Under the pieces are notes generated by a model, which did no database searches, had not been told where the DNA came from, and was given only the letters and a program-made list of their open reading frames with translations. Shown here piece by piece: positions 16,158 through 24,840 of a stretch of 64,000 nt of DNA. The DNA lies in NCBI RefSeq assembly GCF_013282155.1, contig NZ_BLWI01000002.1, positions 1-64,000 on the forward strand. Reading direction: 5' to 3'. Every line of letters begins with the position of its first letter. The first letter of the stretch is position 1. The DNA is from Sulfitobacter sp. HGT1. GTDB lineage: Bacteria; Pseudomonadota; Alphaproteobacteria; Rhodobacterales; Rhodobacteraceae. The position numbers and the translations under genes are program-made.

Positions 16158-16626
16158 TCATATTGCGATCCTCGTTTTGGCGGTCTGTGGTCTTAGCTTT
16201 GCGAGTTTTCGCAGGTTTTGGGCAATGGCGGCAAGCGTAAATTCGTCTTTCGCGCCACAGGGCCCTCGCAGCCTGAGCCGCCTCAGTTTCAATATCCGTT
16301 TGAGGTTAGCGAAGAGCATCTCGACCTTCTTGCGCTTGGCTTGAGCCTTTGGGTTGAAGTCGGATTTCAATGCCATCCGAGTGAAGTCACGGGCATCCTC
16401 GTGCTCTTCGCGGGTGATAAGTCCGCGCGTTTGTCCTTGGACAGCAATTGGATTTTGAAGGGCATATGTCGCACACACATTTGCTCGCCTGATATTTACG
16501 ACGGCCTGTTCTTGGTTGCTTGTTGCGCGGATCGCCCGCGCAAATTTGCGCGCCCGTACCGTCGCCATCCCGCCCAGCGCCCAGGTTCTCGACCAGTTTC
16601 CTTGTCAGCTTGCCGGATAAAGCCAT
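16158..16626 (-). pseudogene. IS1182-type transposase remnant
   Basis: Two overlapping frames together resemble the C-terminal part of an IS1182-family transposase. The upstream frame shows YQASKCVCDICPSKSNCCP, the Cys cluster of these enzymes, and the downstream frame shows EEHEDARDFTRMAL and RKKVEMLFANLKRIL followed by AAIAQNLRKLAKL. The frames are joined by at least one frameshift near 16440, and the whole N-terminal half is missing. It is a dead fragment that marks past insertion at the edge of the accessory block. Confidence 0.75.
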
Positions 16627-16727
16627 TCAAAAACACCACATCCCATACCACTCAAGGAACGAATACAGACGCAATCGAAAGAAACTCAAGACAATTAAAA
16701 CCTGACACTAAGCTACTGTTAAGCAAT

Positions 16728-16751
16728 GAAAAAGGCCGCTCAAAGCGACCT
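16728..16751 (-). terminator. Rho-independent terminator after tRNA-Ser
   Basis: On the minus strand an 8-bp stem (AGGTCGCT, loop TTG, AGCGGCCT, one G-U pair) is followed directly by TTTTTC. It lies 29 bp beyond the tRNA 3' end. Confidence 0.75.
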
Positions 16752-16779
16752 GATCAAACTGACAAAAATGACGGGATGG

Positions 16780-16866
16780 CGGAGGAGGTGGGATTCGAAC
16801 CCACGGTACGCTCTCACGCACGCCGGTTTTCAAGACCGGTGCATTCGACCACTCTGCCACTCCTCC
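16780..16866 (-). tRNA. tRNA-Ser (anticodon UGA)
   Basis: The minus strand folds as a class II tRNA: 7-bp acceptor GGAGGAG/CTCCTCC, D-arm with AGAGTGGTCGAATGC, anticodon stem ACCGG/CCGGC-type around CTTGAAA with anticodon TGA, a long variable arm (GTGCGTGAGAGCGTAC) and T-arm GTGGG TTCGAAT CCCAC. The discriminator is G, as for serine tRNAs, and CCA is not encoded. It reads UCN serine codons. Its 3' end faces the accessory block. Confidence 0.97.
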
Positions 16867-17097
16867 GCAGCACAGACCGCATAGAGGGGTGCCAGCGATT
16901 CTGCAAACCTCGAAATGCACCCAGTTCACGACAATCGGCGGGGAATTTTGCCGATCCTGCAGCGGCAGCCTTTTCAGCGCGGGCTGCAAAGGCTAGTGTG
17001 ACGCCAAGACCTCGGCAACGGGGCGTGAAACATGCCGTATTCACGGCGCGAATGGGCAACGGCGAAAACGCCGGGTCCGCAGGCAAGGACGACGGGT
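16867..17097 (+). other. Gap between tRNA-Ser and the SPOR gene
   Basis: These 231 bases contain no supported gene; the frames that cross it are continuations of shadows or of the SPOR gene's upstream frame. It should hold promoters for the divergent tRNA and the SPOR-dacC-tmk operon, but no clear boxes were recognised. Confidence 0.3.
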
Positions 17098-17955
17098 ATG
17101 GACAGGCGTAAGGTTTCTTTATTCTCTCAGGCGCGGCCGCTTTTGATGGCGACTGTGGGCTTTGTGGCGTTGACTGCGCTGGCGGGGTGCGATGCCAACG
17201 GCCAGTTTGGACTGGGCCAAAAGAACGACACGGCATCGGCACCCACCTCGACCAAGCTCGTGGAGCGTGATGTCGAAGCGCCGGATGTGTTTTCCGTGAC
17301 AGATCAGGGGCTTTGGGACGGACGGCCCAGTTTGGGCGGCGTCTGGGTCGCCCACCCCGATGTGACAGACCCCGAACGCGTGATCATCCGCAACGAGGCC
17401 AACGGGAAATTCGTGATCGGTGCGTTGTTCCGCCGTGAACGCGATCTGCCGGGGCCAAATCTGCAAATATCATCTGATGCGGCGGCGGCCTTGAATGTGC
17501 TGGCCGGTGCCCCTGCCCCGCTGAATGTGACCGCATTGCGCCGCCAAGAGGTGGGTGCGCCGGCTGAGGATTCAGCCCCTGAGGCGACGGTCGAAGCACC
17601 GGCAACCGTGACCGAAACCGCGCTTGCCCCTGTGGCCACTGCTGCGGCTGCCGCGATTGAAGCGGCCCCCGCGACCCCCGCCCCCGCGACCCCCGCCCCT
17701 GCGCCGACGCAGCCCTCCAATCTGGCAAAACCTTATGTCCAGATCGGGATCTTCAGCGTCGAGGCAAATGCCGACCGCTCTGCCAACCAGATGCGCAGCG
17801 CCGGTATGTTGCCCACCATCAAACGTAGTGAAATTAACGGCAAAGCCTTCTGGCGCGTTTTGGTCGGCCCCGCCGCCACCAAGACGGAGCTGACCGCCTT
17901 GCTGAAATCCATCAAAGCTGAAGGGTTCTCGGACGCATATGCCGTGTCCAACTGA
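17098..17955 (+). CDS. SPOR domain lipoprotein
   Basis: A 285-residue protein with a basic start, one hydrophobic segment and a lipobox (ALAGC, residues about 27-31), a Pro/Ala-rich linker (repeats of APATPAP) and a C-terminal SPOR domain beginning YVQIGIFSVEANAD. SPOR domains bind denuded peptidoglycan at the division site. The start at 17098 follows AAGGA and is preferred to the ATG at 17032, because it puts the lipobox at normal distance. The next gene, 23 bp downstream, is a D,D-carboxypeptidase, consistent with a cell-wall role. The sequence resembles RlpA-associated proteins only in the SPOR part. Confidence 0.85.
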   Translation: MDRRKVSLFSQARPLLMATVGFVALTALAGCDANGQFGLGQKNDTASAPTSTKLVERDVEAPDVFSVTDQGLWDGRPSLGGVWVAHPDVTDPERVIIRNEANGKFVIGALFRRERDLPGPNLQISSDAAAALNVLAGAPAPLNVTALRRQEVGAPAEDSAPEATVEAPATVTETALAPVATAAAAAIEAAPATPAPATPAPAPTQPSNLAKPYVQIGIFSVEANADRSANQMRSAGMLPTIKRSEINGKAFWRVLVGPAATKTELTALLKSIKAEGFSDAYAVSN

Positions 17956-17978
17956 TCCAAAGCCAAAGGAGCTTTAAC

Positions 17979-19148
17979 ATGATCCGCATCTTCGCTGCCA
18001 CGCTGGCGCTGGTCTTTCTATCCCTGCCCGCGCTGGCCTTCGAGACCCGCGCGACGGCGGCCTATGTGGTTGACCAGACCACCGGTACCGTCTTGATGGC
18101 AAAGGATGCGGACACGCCTTTGCCGCCCGCGTCGATGTCCAAGCTGATGACGCTCTATATGGCGTTCGAGGCGATCGAACGGGGCAAAAGCAATGGCGGG
18201 CTTGATCTGACCGAAAAGCTGCCGGTGTCCCAACATGCGATGTCCTATGGCGGGTCGACCATGTTTCTGGATACCACCGACCGCGTGTCGGTGGAGGATC
18301 TGTTGCGCGGCATTATCGTCTTGTCCGGCAACGATGCCTGCGCCGTGATCGCCGAAGCGCTCAGCCCTGATGGCACCGAAGCGGGATTTGCGCGGTTGAT
18401 GACACAGCGCGCGCAGCAAATGGGGATGACCAATTCAACCTTTGCCAATTCAAACGGCTGGCCCGCCGCCGGGCAGCGTATGTCGATGCGCGATCTGGGG
18501 TTGCTGGCGATGCACCTGATCAATGACTACCCGCAATATTATCCGCTGTTTTCGCAACGCGAGTTTCTGTTTGACGGCCGCGCGCCGCAAAACAAAAGCA
18601 ACCGCAACCCGCTGCTGGGTCTTGGTATCGGTGCCGATGGTCTGAAAACGGGCCACACCGAAGAGGCCGGATATGGTCTGGTGGGGTCGGCCAAACAGGG
18701 CAATCGCCGGGTGATCTTTGTGATCTCGGGGCTGGAAACCGCCGCCGCGCGTGCACAGGAATCCGAGGCGATTGTAAACTGGGCCTTCCGGCAGTTCTCG
18801 CAACGCTCGATGGGGGCGGCGGGTACTGAAATCGCGCGGGCTCCTGTTGCCATCGGATCGGCAAGCTCGGTCGGGTTGGAACTGGCCAAGGATCTATCGG
18901 TGTTGATCCCTGTTTCGGGCGGAAGCCAAGTGGTTGCCGAAGTGGTCTATAAAAGCCCGTTGCGCGCCCCTGTTGCCAAGGGTGACCCTGTGGGCGAACT
19001 GGTTCTGACCCGTGGCGATCTGCCCGAAGTCCGCGCCCAGCTTGTCGCCTCCGAGGCCGTGGCCCCCGGTGGTTTCATGGTGAAACTGACCGCCGCCGCC
19101 CAACATCTGCTGAACCGCCTTAACGAAGGCCCCGAGGACGCTTCGTGA
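17979..19148 (+). CDS. dacC: D-alanyl-D-alanine carboxypeptidase (PBP5/6 type)
   Basis: The 389-residue protein has a cleavable signal peptide (ending PALA, residue 20) and the three motifs of a penicillin-binding low-molecular-weight peptidase: S52-M-S-K55, S116-G-N118 and K223-T-G225. It trims the terminal D-Ala from peptidoglycan stem peptides in the periplasm. The C-terminal domain (from about residue 285) is the usual beta-rich PBP5_C. It is cotranscribed with the SPOR lipoprotein upstream and overlaps tmk downstream by 4 bp (GTGA). The symbol dacC is used for this gene in related genomes; dacA would describe the same activity. Confidence 0.93.
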   Translation: MIRIFAATLALVFLSLPALAFETRATAAYVVDQTTGTVLMAKDADTPLPPASMSKLMTLYMAFEAIERGKSNGGLDLTEKLPVSQHAMSYGGSTMFLDTTDRVSVEDLLRGIIVLSGNDACAVIAEALSPDGTEAGFARLMTQRAQQMGMTNSTFANSNGWPAAGQRMSMRDLGLLAMHLINDYPQYYPLFSQREFLFDGRAPQNKSNRNPLLGLGIGADGLKTGHTEEAGYGLVGSAKQGNRRVIFVISGLETAAARAQESEAIVNWAFRQFSQRSMGAAGTEIARAPVAIGSASSVGLELAKDLSVLIPVSGGSQVVAEVVYKSPLRAPVAKGDPVGELVLTRGDLPEVRAQLVASEAVAPGGFMVKLTAAAQHLLNRLNEGPEDAS

Positions 19149-19771
19149 CCGCAAAGGGGTTTTTCATCAGCTTTGAGGGCATTGACGGATCGGGCAAGTC
19201 GACCCAGACCAAACTGCTGAAACAAGCGCTTGAGGCATCGGGCCATGACGTGATCCTGACCCGCGAGCCCGGCGGGTCTCCGGGGGCCGAGGAAATCCGC
19301 GCGCTGGTGCTTCAGGGCGATCCGGACCGCTGGTCGGCGCATACTGAAATCCTGTTGTTCACCGCCGCCCGGCGCGACCATCTGGAACGCACCATCCAGC
19401 CTGCGCTGGATGCGGGCAAGGTGGTGATCTGCGATCGTTTCGCCGATAGCACCCGTATGTATCAGGGGCTGAGCCGTGGCGATCTGCGCAGCACCGTTGA
19501 CCAGTTGCACGACTTGATGATCGGCATTGAACCCGACATGACCATCCTGATCGACATGGACCCTGCCCAAGGGCTGTCGCGCGCCCTGTCGCGCAACACC
19601 GCCGAAGAACGGTTCGAGGATTTCGGCGAAAGCCTGCAAGTGGCCATGCGCAAAGGGTTCCTGTCCCTCGCGCAGGAATTCAGCGACCGCTTTGTCGTGA
19701 TTGACGGCGCGCAAGCGATCGAAGCCGTTGCACAGGATATTCTGGCCGCGACCCGACAGCGGCTGGCATAA
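19145..19771 (+). CDS. tmk: Thymidylate kinase
   Basis: A 208-residue cytoplasmic kinase that phosphorylates dTMP to dTDP with ATP. The P-loop EGIDGSGKSTQ lies at residues 11-21, the DR motif in CDRFADST near 98 and the lid region SRNTAEERFED near 150. Translation starts at GTG 19145, overlapping the dacC stop. The next gene encodes the DNA polymerase III delta' subunit, a linkage common in bacteria. Confidence 0.97.
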   Translation: MTAKGFFISFEGIDGSGKSTQTKLLKQALEASGHDVILTREPGGSPGAEEIRALVLQGDPDRWSAHTEILLFTAARRDHLERTIQPALDAGKVVICDRFADSTRMYQGLSRGDLRSTVDQLHDLMIGIEPDMTILIDMDPAQGLSRALSRNTAEERFEDFGESLQVAMRKGFLSLAQEFSDRFVVIDGAQAIEAVAQDILAATRQRLA

Positions 19772-19853
19772 TCCACCGCTTTCCCGCTCAGGCATCCGCG
19801 AATTATGCAGTGCGCCCTCTTCCAACGGACGCATTCCGTGTTAAACGCAATAC

Positions 19854-20969
19854 ATGAGCGACGATACCCCCCAGCCAGACCGCATTGACGGCACGCACCA
19901 CCCGCGCGACACCCCCCGCCTGATCGGTCAGGAGGCTGCCGAAGCCGCGTTTCTGGACGCCTTCAATTCCGGTAAATTGCATCATGGCTGGCTGTTGACC
20001 GGCCCTCGGGGTGTGGGCAAGGCAACCCTGGCCTGGCGCATCGCCAGATTTCTGCTGGCAACCCCTGATCCCGATGAGGGCGGCATGTTTGCCCCCGAAA
20101 CCCCGACCAGTCTGGATATCGACCCCGACCACCCGGTGGCGCATCGCATTGCCGCCGGTGGCGAAGGGGCGCTTAAATCCGTGACCCGCACCGTGGATGA
20201 AAAAACCAAACGTCTGCGCAAACAGATCGTTGTGGATGACATCCGCAAACTGAACGGTTTTTTCCATATGTCGGCGGCAGATGGTGGCCGCCGTGTGGTG
20301 ATCGTGGATGACGCCGACCTGATGAACCCGAACGCGGCCAACGCGCTGCTCAAGATGCTTGAAGAACCCCCTGCCCGCGCGATTATCCTGCTGATCAGCC
20401 ACCGCCCGTCAGGCTTGCTGCCCACCATCAAATCGCGGTGCCGTACCTTGCGACTGGGCACCTTGTCGCCCGACCAGATGGCGCAGGCGCTGGCCCAATC
20501 GGGTGTGGATGTCCAAGGCGATCCCGCGGCCCTTGCGGCGCTGTCGGGCGGCTCTGTCGGTGGCGCGCTCGGGCTTTCCTTGATGGGCGGCCTCAAGATG
20601 TATGCCGAACTGGTCGGCATTCTGGGCACCCTGCCCCAGATGGACCGGTCCCGCGCGCTGGCTCTGGCCGAAGCCGCCGCCACCCGCGGTGCCGAAGAAA
20701 AACTGACGCTGCTGTTTACCCTGATTGACCTGTTGATGCTGCGCCTTGCCCGTAGCGGTGCCACAGGCCAGCCCCCCGAAACCGAAGCCGCCCCGAACGA
20801 GCGGGCCGTGCTTGCGCGCCTGTCCGCAACCCCCGCGCAGGGCCGCGCATGGGCCGAAGCCGCCCACGAGATCGGCACCCGCGCGCGTCACGGGATGGCC
20901 GTCAACCTTGACCCTGCTGCACTGGTCCTAGATACCCTGTTCAAGATGGGTCAAACCGCACCCAGATGA
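19854..20969 (+). CDS. holB: DNA polymerase III subunit delta'
   Basis: The 371-residue protein is the delta' component of the clamp loader. It has the AAA+ fold with GPRGVGKATLAWRIA (residues about 44-58), the Walker-B-like region VVIVDDADLMN, and the SRC motif (KSRCRTLRL) of clamp-loader subunits. It opens and loads the sliding clamp together with gamma/tau and delta. It lies 82 bp after tmk and 18 bp before tatD. Compared with E. coli HolB it has an extra region after the P-loop and lacks an evident four-cysteine zinc site, as is usual in alphaproteobacteria. Confidence 0.93.
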   Translation: MSDDTPQPDRIDGTHHPRDTPRLIGQEAAEAAFLDAFNSGKLHHGWLLTGPRGVGKATLAWRIARFLLATPDPDEGGMFAPETPTSLDIDPDHPVAHRIAAGGEGALKSVTRTVDEKTKRLRKQIVVDDIRKLNGFFHMSAADGGRRVVIVDDADLMNPNAANALLKMLEEPPARAIILLISHRPSGLLPTIKSRCRTLRLGTLSPDQMAQALAQSGVDVQGDPAALAALSGGSVGGALGLSLMGGLKMYAELVGILGTLPQMDRSRALALAEAAATRGAEEKLTLLFTLIDLLMLRLARSGATGQPPETEAAPNERAVLARLSATPAQGRAWAEAAHEIGTRARHGMAVNLDPAALVLDTLFKMGQTAPR

Positions 20970-20987
20970 TCAACAAACGGGACCGGC

Positions 20988-21794
20988 ATGAGCGACATTT
21001 ACCCCATCACCGACAGCCATTGTCACCTTGATTTTCCCGATTTTCAGGATGAATTGCCAGATGTGATCGACCGCGCCGTGCAGGCCGGCGTCACGCGCAT
21101 GGTCACCATCTGCACCAAGCCGAAAAACGAACCCGCCGTGCGCGCCATCGCCGAAACCTACGCGCCGGTGTTTTACGCCGCCGGAACCCACCCGATGAGC
21201 GTGGCAACAGAACCCATGGCCAGCTATGACGACCTGCTGGCGCTGACCCGTCACCCCAAGATGGTGGGCATCGGCGAAACCGGGCTTGATTACCACTACA
21301 CCGCTGAATCGGCCGACATCCAGCAAACCTCGCTGCGCACCCATATTGCCGTGGCCCGCGATACGCGCTTGCCCCTGATCATCCATTCGCGCGACGCCGA
21401 TGACGACATGGCCCGTATCCTGCGCGAGGAATACAGCAACGGCGCATTTCCTTGCGTGATGCATTGCTTCTCCAGCACCGCTGAACTGGGCCGTGCCGCC
21501 CTTGATCTGGGGTTCTATCTGTCGATGTCGGGCATCACCGCCTTCCCCAAAAGCAGCGATTTGCGCGACATCTTTGCGGCCGCACCGCTCGACCGGATAC
21601 TGGTTGAGACCGACAGCCCCTATCTGGCCCCGCCCCCGCACCGTGGCAAACGCAATGAACCGGCCTATACGGCACATACCGCCCGGCGCGGCGCGCAAAC
21701 CTTTGGCCTCGACTACGCCGATTTCGCGGCCCAGACCCAAGCCAATTTCGACCGCCTGTTTACCAAGGTCGCGGCCTTCACCGGGGCAGCATAA
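20988..21794 (+). CDS. tatD: TatD family hydrolase
   Basis: A 268-residue TIM-barrel metal-dependent hydrolase. The ligand motifs are present: TDSHCHLDF at the start (H-x-H), GETGLDYHY near residue 97, IHSRDADDD, MHCFSS and ETDSPYLAPPPHR near 205. TatD proteins have 3'-5' exonuclease/DNase activity in vitro. The gene follows holB closely and shares a one-base overlap (TAATG) with the MBL gene downstream, an order typical of alphaproteobacteria. Confidence 0.93.
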   Translation: MSDIYPITDSHCHLDFPDFQDELPDVIDRAVQAGVTRMVTICTKPKNEPAVRAIAETYAPVFYAAGTHPMSVATEPMASYDDLLALTRHPKMVGIGETGLDYHYTAESADIQQTSLRTHIAVARDTRLPLIIHSRDADDDMARILREEYSNGAFPCVMHCFSSTAELGRAALDLGFYLSMSGITAFPKSSDLRDIFAAAPLDRILVETDSPYLAPPPHRGKRNEPAYTAHTARRGAQTFGLDYADFAAQTQANFDRLFTKVAAFTGAA

Positions 21795-22591
21795 TGGCAA
21801 CGATGAAGATCACCATTCTGGGCTGCGGCTCGTCGGGCGGGGTGCCGCGCCTTGGCGGGCAATGGGGCGCTTGCGATCCGACAAACCCCAAAAATGCCCG
21901 CCGCCGCTGCTCCATCCTCGTGGAACGGATCAGCGAAACGGGCACCACATCCGTGCTGGTCGACACCTCACCCGACATGCGCAGCCAGTTGCTGGATGCC
22001 AATGTCGGACGGCTTGATGCGGTGATCTATACCCATTCGCACGCCGACCATGTGCACGGCGTCGACGACCTGCGCATGATCGTGATCAACATGCGCAAAC
22101 GCCTGCCCGTCTGGGCCGATATCCCTACCCGCGAGGCCCTGTTCGACCGCTTTGGCTATGTCTTCATCCAACCCGAAGGGTCGTCCTACCCGCCCATTCT
22201 GGACATGAACCTGATCGACGGCGACGTCACCATCGACGGCCCCGGCGGCCCCCTCAACTTCACCCCGTTTCTGGTCAACCACGGCGGCATCGACGCGCTT
22301 GGCTTCCGGATGAACGATGTCGCCTATCTGCCGGATGTGGCCAGAATACCCGACGCCGCATGGCCGCATCTGGAAAACCTCACCTGCTGGATCGTCGACG
22401 CCCTGCGCCGCGACCCGCACCCGACCCACAGCCACCTTGAACAAACCCTGGGCTGGATCGAAAAAATGGCCCCCCAAACCGCCGTGCTGACCAATATGCA
22501 CAATGATCTGGATTACGACACCGTCGCCGCCGAAACCCCCGATCACATCCAACCCGCCTATGACGGCATGACGCTGACCTTTCCCGCCTGA
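21794..22591 (+). CDS. MBL-fold metallo-hydrolase (PhnP-like)
   Basis: The 265-residue protein opens with ITILGCGSSGGVPRLGG and carries the zinc motif THSHADHVHGVDDLR (HxHxDH), typical of PhnP-type cyclic phosphodiesterases. A group of Cys residues in RRRCSILVE is also present. It is probably a two-metal phosphodiesterase in the cytoplasm. It is the last gene of the SPOR-to-MBL run. The start overlaps the tatD stop; the alternative ATG at 21803 is also possible. Confidence 0.9.
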   Translation: MATMKITILGCGSSGGVPRLGGQWGACDPTNPKNARRRCSILVERISETGTTSVLVDTSPDMRSQLLDANVGRLDAVIYTHSHADHVHGVDDLRMIVINMRKRLPVWADIPTREALFDRFGYVFIQPEGSSYPPILDMNLIDGDVTIDGPGGPLNFTPFLVNHGGIDALGFRMNDVAYLPDVARIPDAAWPHLENLTCWIVDALRRDPHPTHSHLEQTLGWIEKMAPQTAVLTNMHNDLDYDTVAAETPDHIQPAYDGMTLTFPA

Positions 22592-22622
22592 TTTCATTTT
22601 GCCAGATAAACTCCACGGGGGT

Positions 22623-22643
22623 CTGGGGGTGTGAAACCCCCAG
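22623..22643 (+). terminator. Hairpin after the MBL gene
   Basis: A 7-bp stem CTGGGGG/CCCCCAG with loop TGTGAAA lies 32 bp after the MBL stop. It has no U-tract; G/C-tract hairpins like this are frequent between roseobacter genes and may end or process the operon mRNA. Confidence 0.4.
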
Positions 22644-22673
22644 CGATCCGCAAAAACCCCCAAGGCTTTCGTT

Positions 22674-23603
22674 GTGCAGACACTCCTCGATGTAATTCTC
22701 CCCGTCTTTCTGGTCATCGGCTTCGGATATGTCTCTGTCTGGCGGGGCGTGTTTCCGGTCGCGGGCATCGACGGCGTCATGCGCTTTGCCCAAAGCTTTG
22801 CCGTCCCCTGCCTGCTGTTCCAGTCCATCGCAAATCTTGATCTGTCCGCCTCCTTCGACCCGCGCCTTCTGTTCAGCTTTTACTCCGGTGCCGCGATCTG
22901 TTTTGCCCTTGGTATCTTTGGCGCAAGGTTCATCTTCAAACGCGACTGGGAAGACTGCGTGGCCATCGGGTTTTGCTGCCTCTTTTCAAACTCGGTCCTG
23001 CTGGGCCTGCCGATCACCGAACGCGCTTACGGGGCCGACGCGCTGACAGGCAACTTTGCGATCATCGCCATGCACTCGCCGTTTTGCTACGGCCTTGGCA
23101 TCACGGTGATGGAATTCGTGCGCAACCGCGGGCAATCCGGGCTGAGCCTTGCGCGCAACGTCACCAATGCGATGTTCCACAACCCGCTGGTCATCGGGAT
23201 CATCGCGGGGTTCTTGGTCAATTTCAGCGGCGTCGCTATACCGGCCGTGATTGATGACGCCCTGTCGCTGATCGTGCGCGCCGCCTTGCCGGCAGCGCTT
23301 TTCGCGCTTGGCTGTGTGCTGTTCCAATACAAACCCGAAGGCGACCTCAAGGCGATTGCAATGGTCTGCGGCATTGCCTTGCTGGTCCATCCGGCGATTG
23401 TCTGGCTGCTGGGGTCCAGCTTTGCCCTGCCCCAAGACCTGTTCCGTTCGGGCGTGCTGACCGCTGCCATGGCACCGGGGTTCAACGCCTATATCTTTGC
23501 CAATATGTATGGCCGTGCGCGCCGTGTGGCGGCCAGTTCGGTGCTGATCGCCACCGTGGCCTCGGTTCTGACCGCGTGGATGTGGCTGTCGATCCTGCCA
23601 TGA
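22674..23603 (+). CDS. AEC family transporter
   Basis: A 309-residue membrane protein with ten predicted helices in two groups of five, as in the auxin efflux carrier (AEC) family. The first helices (ILPVFLVIGFGYVSVWRG) and the motif NSVLLGLPITERAYG are typical. Bacterial members export or exchange organic acids such as malate. Translation probably begins at GTG 22674. It overlaps the GST gene by 4 bp (ATGA). The substrate is not known. Confidence 0.88.
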   Translation: MQTLLDVILPVFLVIGFGYVSVWRGVFPVAGIDGVMRFAQSFAVPCLLFQSIANLDLSASFDPRLLFSFYSGAAICFALGIFGARFIFKRDWEDCVAIGFCCLFSNSVLLGLPITERAYGADALTGNFAIIAMHSPFCYGLGITVMEFVRNRGQSGLSLARNVTNAMFHNPLVIGIIAGFLVNFSGVAIPAVIDDALSLIVRAALPAALFALGCVLFQYKPEGDLKAIAMVCGIALLVHPAIVWLLGSSFALPQDLFRSGVLTAAMAPGFNAYIFANMYGRARRVAASSVLIATVASVLTAWMWLSILP

Positions 23604-24235
23604 TGCCGACGTTCTATTCCTTTCGCCGCTGCCCCTACGCCATGCGCGCGCGGCTGGCGCTTTTGGCATCGGGCGTTCAGGTCGAGCTGCGCGAAATCGT
23701 CTTGCGCGACAAGCCGCAGGCTTTTCTGGAGGCCTCCCCCAGCGGGACCGTCCCCTGTCTGGTCCTTCCCGATCACGTGATCGACGAAAGCCTTGATATC
23801 ATGATCTGGGCGTTTCTGCGGTCTGATCCACAGCGCCTGCACGCCATGCCAGATGCGGGGTGGGATTTGATTGCCCGCTGCGACGGCCCTTTTAAACATG
23901 CGCTGGACCGGACCAAATACGCCACCCGCTATCCCGACCAAGATCCTGACCGGCACCGCGCCGATGCCTGCCGTTTCCTGTCTGATCTTGATGCGCGGAT
24001 CGACACGCATCTGTTTGATCGCCCCCTACTGGCCGATCTGGCGATTGCGCCCTTCGTCCGTCAATTCGCCTTTATCGACAAGCCGTGGTTTGATGCGCAG
24101 CCTTGGCCTGATCTGCACGGCTGGCTCGACCGGTTCTTGTCCTCTGACGCATTCGGACTAGCTATGATGAAGTACCCCGCTTGGGTGCCCGGCGACGCAC
24201 CCACGCAATTTCCAGTGAAAGACCCCAGATCATGA
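23600..24235 (+). CDS. Glutathione S-transferase family protein
   Basis: The 211-residue protein has an N-terminal thioredoxin-like GST domain starting FYSFRRCPYAMRARLAL, with CPYAMR as a glutaredoxin-like active-site motif, the conserved PSGTVPCLV turn and ESLDIM, followed by a helical C-terminal domain. It uses glutathione for conjugation or thiol exchange. It overlaps the AEC gene upstream and the CIA30-like gene downstream by 4 bp each, so the three form one operon. The specific substrate is unknown. Confidence 0.88.
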   Translation: MMPTFYSFRRCPYAMRARLALLASGVQVELREIVLRDKPQAFLEASPSGTVPCLVLPDHVIDESLDIMIWAFLRSDPQRLHAMPDAGWDLIARCDGPFKHALDRTKYATRYPDQDPDRHRADACRFLSDLDARIDTHLFDRPLLADLAIAPFVRQFAFIDKPWFDAQPWPDLHGWLDRFLSSDAFGLAMMKYPAWVPGDAPTQFPVKDPRS

Positions 24236-24705
24236 CGCAACAGATCACGCCCGGTTGGGAATTTGTCCCCGATGCCGTCATGGGCGGGCTGTCGCGCGGT
24301 CAAATCTCGCAAGAGCCGGTCAAAGGCGCACCCGCGACGCGGCTGACGGGTGAAGTATCATTGGAAAACAACGGCGGTTTCTTGCAAATGGCCTTTGATT
24401 TTGCAGCAGGTGGCGGTGCGTTTGATGCCAGCGCGTGGACAGGGATCAAGATTGACGTTTGCGGCAACGGGGAACGCTATGATCTGCGCCTGCGCACCAC
24501 CGATCTGGAAAAACCGTGGCAGTCCTTTCGCAGCGCATTTACGGCACCGGCTGAATGGACGACCTTGGAATTTGCCTTTGCCGATCTCGAAGCCCACCGC
24601 ACTGACGCGGATTTTGATCCCAAAGCATTGCGCCGCTTGGGCATCGTCGCCGTAGGCCGCGCGTTCAAGGTCGATGTCGCTGTGCGTGATCTGTGGTTTT
24701 ACTAG
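24232..24705 (+). CDS. CIA30 family protein
   Basis: A 157-residue protein matching the NADH:ubiquinone oxidoreductase intermediate-associated protein 30 (CIA30) domain, a beta-sandwich. Typical elements are DAVMGGLSRG at the start, GVSLENNGGF-like SLENNGGFLQM, and DLRLRTTDLEKPWQSF. In eukaryotes CIA30 helps assemble complex I; bacterial roles are uncertain. The start at 24232 overlaps the GST stop as ATGA and is preferred to the ATG at 24181. No signal peptide is seen. Confidence 0.85.
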   Translation: MTQQITPGWEFVPDAVMGGLSRGQISQEPVKGAPATRLTGEVSLENNGGFLQMAFDFAAGGGAFDASAWTGIKIDVCGNGERYDLRLRTTDLEKPWQSFRSAFTAPAEWTTLEFAFADLEAHRTDADFDPKALRRLGIVAVGRAFKVDVAVRDLWFY

Positions 24706-24840
24706 ATCGCTTGGCATCGAATACCGCCACAGTACCGCATCTTGCGCAGCAGTATCGGCGTTTTAATCCGTGAAACTTGATGAAAAAACTCTGCCGTGTG
24801 ATCAGAACCCCTTGCATCATCCCGTCTGCGCGATCATCCA

